A DNA stretch of 8,877 nucleotides from JADJQU01 sp035490315 (GTDB lineage: Bacteria > Planctomycetota > UBA1135 > GCA-002686595): NCBI GenBank assembly GCA_035490315.1, contig DATHET010000173.1:1-8877 (forward strand), read 5' to 3'. This document shows positions 1 to 4,769 of this stretch, piece by piece; the first letter of the stretch is position 1, and every line of letters starts with the position of its first letter. The notes beneath the pieces were generated by a model. That model was given only the letters and a program-made list of their open reading frames with translations. It searched no databases and had not been told where the DNA came from. The position numbers and the translations under genes are program-made.

Positions 1-418
1 CCTCGACGCTCTCGAAGCTGCCCGCTTGAGTCACGAACATCGGCGCCAGCTTGGGATCGAGCAGCCAATCGCCCCAGGGACCCGGCTTGTCGGAACTCGG
101 CGCGCACACGAACGCGTAGAGATCGTCCTCCGTGGACTTCAACCGCCAGAAGTCGAGGTTCGGCGCGGGCCAGCGCGCGATCGTCACTCCCTCGGGCGCT
201 GCGTCGAAGGGCAGGACCAGGGCGAGCTCCGGCCACTGCACTTCGGGTTGGGACAGGCTCTCGAGCCACTTCTTCACCTTCGGCCCGAAAATCATCGCGA
301 CCACGATCAGCGCGCCGATCGCGAACATGCAGCCGCCGCCGGTGATCCACAGCCACAGCGGGATCGTCCGTTTCTTGACCGGCTCCAGGTGGTCGCTGCC
401 CCAACCGACGTCGCTCAT
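1..418 (-). CDS. Single-pass membrane protein of unknown function, C-terminus cut by window edge
   Basis: The frame is open from an ATG at 418 to the left edge, giving 139 visible residues and no stop. The N-terminus (MSDVGWGSDH) is followed by a basic patch KKR at residues 15-17. A hydrophobic segment of about 25 residues (19-44, beginning IPLWLWITGGG) follows, then a charged stretch (FGPKVKKW). This fits one N-terminal membrane anchor with a soluble domain outside the membrane, the orientation following from the positive-inside rule. The soluble part is rich in Trp and Pro (QWPELALVLPF, ARWPAPNLDFW, PGPWGDWLLD) and matches no family I recognise. An in-frame TGA lies about 40 bases upstream of the ATG. 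AAGGA sits only 2 bases before the ATG, too close for a normal ribosome binding site. The gene is 73 bases downstream of the dehydrogenase gene on the same strand, so it may end that operon or be separate. Function unknown. Confidence 0.72.
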   Translation of the reverse strand, partial: MSDVGWGSDHLEPVKKRTIPLWLWITGGGCMFAIGALIVVAMIFGPKVKKWLESLSQPEVQWPELALVLPFDAAPEGVTIARWPAPNLDFWRLKSTEDDLYAFVCAPSSDKPGPWGDWLLDPKLAPMFVTQAGSFESVE

Positions 419-491
419 GATCCTTGGGGGAAAGGGATGGATGTCATCGGGCGGCGCAGGTCAGCGGGGCAGTCGCGGCCATTCGCATCGA

Positions 492-1355
492 TCATTTCGG
501 CCACGCGTAGAAACCCTGGCCCGATTTCTTGCCGAGCTTTCCGGCGGCGACCATGTCGCGCAGGATCTGCGGAGGCTCGAATCTCGCTCCGAGCTCGCGC
601 TCGAGGTGCAGGGCGATCCCCAGGCGCACGTCCAGGCCGACGAGGTCGGTCAGGCGCAGCGGGCCCATCGGGAAGCCGTAGCCCAGCATCATCGCCTTGT
701 CGATGTCCTCCGCGCTGGCGACGCCGGACTCGACCATGCGCATCGCCTCGAGGCCGATGCACAGTCCCAGGCGCGACGAAGCGAAGCCCGGCGTGTCGCG
801 CACCTCGATCGGATCCTTGCCCATGCGCAGGCCGAGGTCGAGCGCGGTGCGCACCGCGGTCTGGGAGCTCTGCTCGGCGCGCACCACCTCGACGAGCTTC
901 ATCAGGTGCACCGGGTTGAAGAAGTGCATGCCGACCACGCGCTCGGGATGGATCGAAGCGGCCGCGATCTTCGAGATCGGGAGCGAGGAGGTGTTCGAGG
1001 CCAGCAGGGCCTCGGGCCCAAGATTCTTGGAGATGCGCGCGAACAGCGAGCACTTCAAATCGAGGATCTCGGGCACGGCTTCGACGACCAGCTGCGCTCC
1101 GCGGATCGCCGCGTCGAGATCGCCGGTCGATTCGAGCAGGGCCAGGGCGGCGTCGCGGGCTTCCGGCGTGAGCTTGCCCTTCTCGACGCCCTTGTCGAGG
1201 TTCGCGCGGATCGAGCTCAGCCCGCGGGCCGCCGCGGCGGCGTCGACGTCGTACAGGCGCGTGCGGATGCCGGCGGCGGCCAGCGAATGCGCGATGCCGT
1301 GCCCCATCGTGCCTGCGCCGATCACGGCGGCCTGGTTGATCGATTGGGCGTCCAT
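492..1355 (-). CDS. 3-hydroxyacyl-CoA (3-hydroxybutyryl-CoA type) dehydrogenase
   Basis: A 287-residue cytoplasmic enzyme that should oxidise L-3-hydroxyacyl-CoA to 3-ketoacyl-CoA with NAD+, or run in reverse. The N-terminal Rossmann domain shows VIGAGTMGHG (residues 11-20), and an Asp (D36) ends the second strand, which favours NAD(H). Family active-site motifs are present: SNTSS at 120-124, the catalytic His in MHFFNP (H144) and its Glu partner in KLVEVV (E156). The C-terminal helical domain is complete (DTPGF 187-191, EDIDKAM 216-222, FPMGPLRLTD 228-237, KSGQGFY 277-283). The length is normal for a stand-alone monofunctional enzyme. FASSR replaces the common F-x-x-N-R after DTPG; from memory this occurs in a recognised subgroup and is not a defect. 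The ATG at 1355 is chosen; the preceding codon is TTG (1358) and could also initiate. The gene starts 22 bases after the reductase stop, in probable operon with it and the hydratase. The true chain length of the substrate cannot be read from sequence. Confidence 0.95.
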   Translation of the reverse strand: MDAQSINQAAVIGAGTMGHGIAHSLAAAGIRTRLYDVDAAAAARGLSSIRANLDKGVEKGKLTPEARDAALALLESTGDLDAAIRGAQLVVEAVPEILDLKCSLFARISKNLGPEALLASNTSSLPISKIAAASIHPERVVGMHFFNPVHLMKLVEVVRAEQSSQTAVRTALDLGLRMGKDPIEVRDTPGFASSRLGLCIGLEAMRMVESGVASAEDIDKAMMLGYGFPMGPLRLTDLVGLDVRLGIALHLERELGARFEPPQILRDMVAAGKLGKKSGQGFYAWPK

Positions 1356-1377
1356 CAAAAGTGGTGCGGCTCGTCGT

Positions 1378-2412
1378 TCATCGTCCTGGAATCAACACGA
1401 TCTTGCCGGAGACCTCGCGCGCTTCGAGCGCCGCGTGGGCCGCGGCGATGTCTGAAAGCGGCAGCACGCGGTCGACCGCCGGCTTGTACGCGCCGCTCTG
1501 GATCTTCTCGAAGATCCGCGGCAGGGCGGTGCGCGGCCCCATGGTCGAGCCCAGCACCGACAAGTTTTTTATGAACACATGGGGAAGGGTGAGCGAAACC
1601 TTGGGACCCGTGGTGCCGCCGCAGGTGACCAGGCGCCCGTTGCGAGCCAGCGAGCGCATCGAAAGGTCCCAGGTCGCGGGCCCGACGTGCTCGACCACGA
1701 CGTCGACGCCGCGGCCGCCGGTCAATCCCTTGATCTCGCGCTCCCAGCCTTCCTTCGAATGGTCGACGGCCGCGTCGGCGCCGAGCTCGATCGCTCGCTT
1801 GCGCTTCGCTTCGCTGCCGGCCGTGGTCAGCACGCGCGCGCCGAGATCCTTCGCGATCTGGATCGAAGCCATGCCCACGCCGCTCGTCCCGCCGATGACC
1901 AGGATCGTCTCGCCGCCGGCGAGGCCCGCGCGCGTGACGACCATGCCCCAGGCCGTCAAGTAGACCAGGTTCGCGGCGGCTCCGACCACCGGATCGACCT
2001 TGTCGGGAAGCGGGAACACGTAGCGCGCCGGCAGGCAGACGAGCTCGCGGTCGAGACCGTCGAAGTGCTCGCCGCGGATCTGGTAGTCGTCGCTGAGATG
2101 ATCGTTGCCCTCGAGGTCGTGCTTCGATTTCCCGGAAGTCGCGCCGGGCTCGATCACCACGCGCGTGCCGACGGCGGGACTGCTGACACCGGCTCCGAGC
2201 GCGACGATCACACCGGTTCCGTCGCAACCGGGAATCAAGGGCAGGGGCAGTTTCACGCCCGGCAGTCCCGCGCGCACGAACAGGTCGAGGTGATTGACCG
2301 AGACGGCGAGCACGCGCACGAGGACTTCTCCCGCGGCGGGTTTCGGATCGGGCAGCTCCTCGACGCGCAGGACTTCCGGGCCACCGTGGGCGTGGATACG
2401 TACGGCTTGCAT
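1378..2412 (-). CDS. Medium-chain dehydrogenase/reductase (quinone-oxidoreductase/alcohol-dehydrogenase-like), lacking zinc ligands
   Basis: A 344-residue NAD(P)H-dependent oxidoreductase with an N-terminal GroES-like domain (about 1-130) and a Rossmann domain (about 150-290). Visible motifs are HGGPEVLRVEE (9-19), SVNHLDLFVRAGLPG (38-52), PGCDGTG (61-67), LTAW (152-155), the cofactor loop GGTSGVG (174-180), and EHVGPATW (241-248) with GSTMG near the end. The catalytic-zinc Cys of classical alcohol dehydrogenases is replaced by Asn (N40). The structural-zinc lobe keeps its length but has Ser93, Ser96, Asp99 and Ser107 in the exact C-x2-C-x2-C-x7-C positions. It is therefore probably a zinc-free reductase. 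The reading frame extends upstream to 2640, but that part lies inside the hydratase gene, so the ATG at 2412, 4 bases after the hydratase stop, is taken as start. The operon position between a hydratase and a hydroxyacyl-CoA dehydrogenase suggests an enoyl or carbonyl substrate; this is inference. Confidence 0.92.
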   Translation of the reverse strand: MQAVRIHAHGGPEVLRVEELPDPKPAAGEVLVRVLAVSVNHLDLFVRAGLPGVKLPLPLIPGCDGTGVIVALGAGVSSPAVGTRVVIEPGATSGKSKHDLEGNDHLSDDYQIRGEHFDGLDRELVCLPARYVFPLPDKVDPVVGAAANLVYLTAWGMVVTRAGLAGGETILVIGGTSGVGMASIQIAKDLGARVLTTAGSEAKRKRAIELGADAAVDHSKEGWEREIKGLTGGRGVDVVVEHVGPATWDLSMRSLARNGRLVTCGGTTGPKVSLTLPHVFIKNLSVLGSTMGPRTALPRIFEKIQSGAYKPAVDRVLPLSDIAAAHAALEAREVSGKIVLIPGR

Positions 2413-2416
2413 GGTC

Positions 2417-3262
2417 TCAGCGGCCGCGGAACCGCGGCTTGCGCTTCTCGACGTAGGCCGCGATGCCCTCGCGAGCATCCTCGGATGCGAACAGTTTCGC
2501 CTGGAGCTCGCGCTCGAGCGCGAGTCCGGCGTCCAGCGAGAGATCCGCGCCGCCGATGACCGCACGCTTGATGTGGCCGACGCTGAGCGCGGCCTTGGCG
2601 GGGGAGGTGAAGCTCTGCGCGTAGGCGAGCACGGCCGCATTGAAGCTCGCGTCGTCAGGACTGTCGAGGACCTGCTGCACGATGCCGAGCGACAAGGCCT
2701 CTTCGTATTCCATCAACCGTCCGCTCGCCATCAGCTCGATGGCGCGCGCGCTGCCGACGTTGCGCGCCAGACGCTGCGTGCCGCCGGTGCCGGGCAGCAC
2801 GCCGAGGCTGACTTCCGGAAGTCCGCACTTGCCCGAGCCGCGCCGCGCGATGCGCAGGTCGCAGGCCAGGGCGACTTCGAGCCCGCCGCCGACGCAGTGT
2901 CCGCCGATCGCGGCGATCGCGAGCTTGGGCGTCTCCTCCAACCTGCGCAGCGTCTCGTTCGCGTGCAGGCAGAAGGCGTACTTGAACTGCTGGGTGACGC
3001 CGTGGAGCATCGAAATGTCGGCGCCCGCGCAGAAGAACTTCTCTCCGGCTCCGGCGATCACGATCACCTCGATCTCGACGTCGAAGCGCGCGCGCAGGAT
3101 CGCTTCGTCCAGATCGCGCATCATTTCATAGGAGTAGCCGTTTGCCGGCGGGTTGGTCAGCGTCAACCAGGCAACCTTGCCCGAGCGTTGCCAGGTGAGC
3201 TTGCCGTTGGGCAGGCGCTCCGGCGCGCTCGTGTTCGCGGACGACGGCTCTTGCGTGGACAT
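2417..3262 (-). CDS. Enoyl-CoA hydratase/isomerase (crotonase superfamily)
   Basis: A 281-residue crotonase-fold enzyme expected to hydrate trans-2-enoyl-CoA to 3-hydroxyacyl-CoA in the cytoplasm. The oxyanion-hole strand is FFCAGADIS (76-84), and the second is IGGHCVGGGLEVALACD (119-135). Both catalytic glutamates of true hydratases are in place: E129 in GGGLEVALACD and E150 in GLPEVSLGVLPGTGGTQRL. That favours hydratase over the single-acid isomerases, although substrate length cannot be read. The C-terminal helices (EALSLGIVQQV, 188-198; ending KRKPRFRGR) are complete. The first 20 or so residues (MSTQEPSSANTSAPERLPNG) look disordered and exceed the usual family N-terminus, so a start inside this stretch is possible. 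The ATG at 3262 is kept because it is the first in frame, and no Shine-Dalgarno marks a better one. This is the first gene of the minus-strand row; its promoter must lie in or next to the palindromic element at 3296-3513. Confidence 0.95.
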   Translation of the reverse strand: MSTQEPSSANTSAPERLPNGKLTWQRSGKVAWLTLTNPPANGYSYEMMRDLDEAILRARFDVEIEVIVIAGAGEKFFCAGADISMLHGVTQQFKYAFCLHANETLRRLEETPKLAIAAIGGHCVGGGLEVALACDLRIARRGSGKCGLPEVSLGVLPGTGGTQRLARNVGSARAIELMASGRLMEYEEALSLGIVQQVLDSPDDASFNAAVLAYAQSFTSPAKAALSVGHIKRAVIGGADLSLDAGLALERELQAKLFASEDAREGIAAYVEKRKPRFRGR

Positions 3263-3366
3263 GGATCGCGTTTTTGGTGGAGGGCTCGGGTCCTAGTGTC
3301 CTGACCCTGAAGCACGTTGGCAAAAGCGGTCTGAATGCGGCTTCCTGGCAAGGCGCCGTGACGACG

Positions 3367-3384
3367 CGTGTTCTCTGCAACACG
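3367..3384. other. Small hairpin, 6-base-pair stem
   Basis: CGTGTT (3367-3372) pairs perfectly with AACACG (3379-3384) around a 6-base loop. It lies inside the palindromic element and competes with the longer-range pairing of 3368-3375 to 3418-3425. Too weak and too far from any stop codon on the correct strand to be a terminator. Confidence 0.45.
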
Positions 3385-3400
3385 AGGAAGGTAAGCCCCG

Positions 3401-3417
3401 GTGCGCCGAAGGCGCAC
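3401..3417. other. Perfect 7-base-pair hairpin at the core of the palindromic element
   Basis: GTGCGCC (3401-3407) and GGCGCAC (3411-3417) form a GC-rich stem with a GAA triloop (TTC on the minus strand). It sits close to the midpoint of the element. There is no T-run after it on either strand, so it is not an intrinsic terminator. It is more likely part of the folded core of the element. Confidence 0.55.
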
Positions 3418-3559
3418 GAGAACACCGATAGGTGCTCGAGAGGGGATCCCGGCAACGCAGCCAGGGAGCCGCAGGCGGGCCGATTTTGTCGACGTACTTC
3501 TGGGTCATGACACGAACGAGGGTCGAGAATTCTAGTCACCGGCGAGCGGGATCGTTCGA

Positions 3560-3588
3560 TTGTTCCCCCCGCGAAGCTGCCGTACGAT
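3560..3588 (+). promoter_or_regulatory. Possible sigma70-type promoter for the SGNH/YfhO pair
   Basis: TTGTTC (3560-3565) and TACGAT (3583-3588) are separated by 17 bases, the ideal spacing. They match the consensus boxes at 3 of 6 and 4 of 6 positions. Initiation about 7 bases downstream would give a leader of roughly 15 bases before the ATG at 3610. It lies in the only unique stretch between the palindromic element and the gene. With such weak boxes in GC-rich DNA this is a candidate only. Confidence 0.28.
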
Positions 3589-3609
3589 CCAGTTGCGTAC
3601 GCGCGATCC

Positions 3610-4764
3610 ATGGCTCAGCTGTCGATGAAGAAGGGTCTCTTCGTTTCGCTGTTCAGCCTGGTGGGCTGCTTGGGGCTGCTGGCCCTGCTCGAGGTCGGCC
3701 TGCGGGTCTTCGGCTTCGAGTACCCGCCTTCCGACGATCCCATCGCGATCTGGAATGCCGACGAGGACCGCGGTCTGCGCCTCGGCCGCGGCCTGCACCG
3801 CGTGGCGGCGAGACAATTGTGGGAACCGCGCCCCAAAGCCCTGCTGCCCCTGGCCTGGACTGGCGATCCTGAGCACGTGAACAGTGCCGGCTACCGCGGC
3901 CCGCTGCGGCGGGAGGAGAAGACTCCCGGAGTGCTGCGGATCGCGACCATGGGCGACTCGTCTACCTTCGGTTTCGGCGTGCCCTACGCGGACACCTATT
4001 CGGCGCAACTCGAGGCCAGCTTGAACGCCGCGGGCTTGCGCGCGGAGGTGCTCGATTTCGGCGTGATCGGCTACACGCTGCTGCAGGGCATCGAGCGCTA
4101 CAAGGCGCGCGTGCGCGATTACCATCCGGACGTGGTGATCGAGGCCTTCGGCGCGGTCAACGACCACCACGTGGCCCAGGGGCTGCAAGACACGCCGAAG
4201 ATCGCTCAGTCCAGCTCGGACGAGGGCGCGCTGGCGGTCCTCGGCAGGCGCGCGAGAGAGAACCTGCGCCTGTTCCATCTGCTCGCGCGCGGGCTCGATT
4301 CGATGCATCGCGAGGATCCGGCGCAGCGCGAGGAGCAGGACCGCCGCGCTGTCCTGATCAACGCGAGCTTGAGCCACGTGGGCGAGCTCGACTTCGAGGA
4401 GAACTGGCACGCGGAGCGCCGAGTTCCCCCGCAGGAATTCGAGGCCGCGCTGGGAGAGCTGAAAAAACTGGTCGAAGCCGACGGCGCGAGCCTGCTCGTC
4501 GTGTCGATGCCGCGCCGGCCGGGCGTCGACATGGTGGCGCCGGTCCTGCGCAGCTACAGTGCGATCGTCGTCGATTTCTGCAAGGCGACCGGGAATCCCC
4601 TCTACGACGGCCGCAGCGATTTCCGCGATTACCGCGCGATCGAGCACGGCGATCCCTATCTCTTTTTCATCGACGGCGACGACTACCACCCCTCGAAGCG
4701 CGGCCATGCCCGGATCGCCCGCCGACTTTGCGAGATGCTGATCGAGATGCGAGGACCGCACTGA
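3610..4764 (+). CDS. Membrane-anchored SGNH/GDSL hydrolase-family protein
   Basis: A 384-residue protein with an N-terminal signal anchor: KK at 7-8, then a hydrophobic run at about 9-29 (GLFVSLFSLVGCLGLLALLE). The rest probably faces the periplasm or exterior. All four SGNH blocks can be seen: GDSSTFGFGV with nucleophile S117, the block-II glycine in FGVIGYT (G154), GAVND with N184, and DDYHP with catalytic D357 and H360 followed by SKRGH. The fold hydrolyses or transfers ester-linked acyl groups. Relatives of this anchored type are often found in polysaccharide export and O-acetylation loci, so a role in acylating or deacylating an envelope glycan is likely but inferred. The ATG at 3610 is used; the ATG at 3625 (MKKGLF) is a good alternative because it puts the lysines at the very start. 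Neither has a Shine-Dalgarno. The stop is 5 bases before the YfhO-family start, so the two genes are probably cotranscribed. Confidence 0.88.
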   Translation: MAQLSMKKGLFVSLFSLVGCLGLLALLEVGLRVFGFEYPPSDDPIAIWNADEDRGLRLGRGLHRVAARQLWEPRPKALLPLAWTGDPEHVNSAGYRGPLRREEKTPGVLRIATMGDSSTFGFGVPYADTYSAQLEASLNAAGLRAEVLDFGVIGYTLLQGIERYKARVRDYHPDVVIEAFGAVNDHHVAQGLQDTPKIAQSSSDEGALAVLGRRARENLRLFHLLARGLDSMHREDPAQREEQDRRAVLINASLSHVGELDFEENWHAERRVPPQEFEAALGELKKLVEADGASLLVVSMPRRPGVDMVAPVLRSYSAIVVDFCKATGNPLYDGRSDFRDYRAIEHGDPYLFFIDGDDYHPSKRGHARIARRLCEMLIEMRGPH

Positions 4765-4769
4765 ACCCC

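Larger units (their letters stand above)
3296..3513. repeat. 218-base imperfect palindromic element with 54-base terminal inverted repeats (MITE-like candidate)
   Basis: The left arm 3296-3349 and the reverse complement of 3460-3513 align without gaps, 43 of 54 positions identical. The outer ends read GTGTCCTGACCC and GGGTCATGACAC (one mismatch in 12). Identical inner blocks include CAAAA and TGCGGCT. Symmetry partly continues inward: GTGTTCTC at 3368-3375 is matched by GAGAACAC at 3418-3425. The centre holds a perfect hairpin at 3401-3417. TG at the left end and CA at the right, followed by C-TGACCC, recall the ends of IS3-family insertion sequences, but that is from memory only. No transposase fragment is recognisable, and no clear target duplication flanks it (TAG against CGA). 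A non-autonomous insertion-sequence remnant or a structured non-coding RNA could both explain it. The inverted repeat itself is certain; its nature is not. Confidence 0.65.
3263..3609. other. Divergent intergenic region, 347 bases
   Basis: This separates the minus-strand CoA-metabolism row from the plus-strand SGNH/YfhO pair and must hold the promoters of both. About two thirds of it (3296-3513) is the palindromic element described separately. The rest is 33 bases on the hydratase side and 96 on the hydrolase side, with a weak promoter candidate in the latter. The short open frames here (plus 3274-3510, minus 3293-3508 and others) show no recognisable protein. They mirror each other because the DNA is palindromic, so they are not called as genes. 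Confidence 0.7.

Noticed and set aside
419..491. Terminator between the dehydrogenase and the left-edge gene
   Set aside because: No stable stem followed by a T-run on the minus strand was found in the 73 bases.
415..1053. 212-residue minus-strand frame overlapping the dehydrogenase in another phase
   Set aside because: Same strand but a different frame from a well-conserved enzyme; the translation is low-complexity Arg/Ala/Gly.
132..1574. 480-residue plus-strand frame over the left edge gene and the hydroxyacyl-CoA dehydrogenase
   Set aside because: Antisense to two better-supported genes; no recognisable domain.
2413..2640. N-terminal extension of the reductase up to 2640
   Set aside because: The extra 76 residues lie entirely inside the hydratase gene and are Ser/Arg/Pro-rich without similarity; the family N-terminus begins at the ATG at 2412.
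3263..3330. Promoter for the hydratase operon on the minus strand (TTGCCA near 3321)
   Set aside because: The box is fair but no convincing -10 lies at 16-18 bases spacing; not supported enough to annotate.
3274..3510. Small open frames on both strands across the intergenic region (78 residues plus, 71 residues minus)
   Set aside because: Their apparent similarity to each other (T-x-K-x-V-x-K-x-G at the starts, RFC-x-R-x-SGS at the ends) follows from the palindromic DNA; they are not independent evidence for a protein.
3532..4761. 409-residue minus-strand frame opposite the SGNH hydrolase
   Set aside because: It lies wholly antisense to a gene with an intact catalytic set, and its composition (Gln, Arg, Ala, His) is that of a shadow frame.
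4728..4769. Extension of the YfhO-family protein to the ATG at 4728
   Set aside because: It would overlap the hydrolase gene by 37 bases and add a charged 14-residue leader; the ATG at 4770 gives a typical N-terminus.
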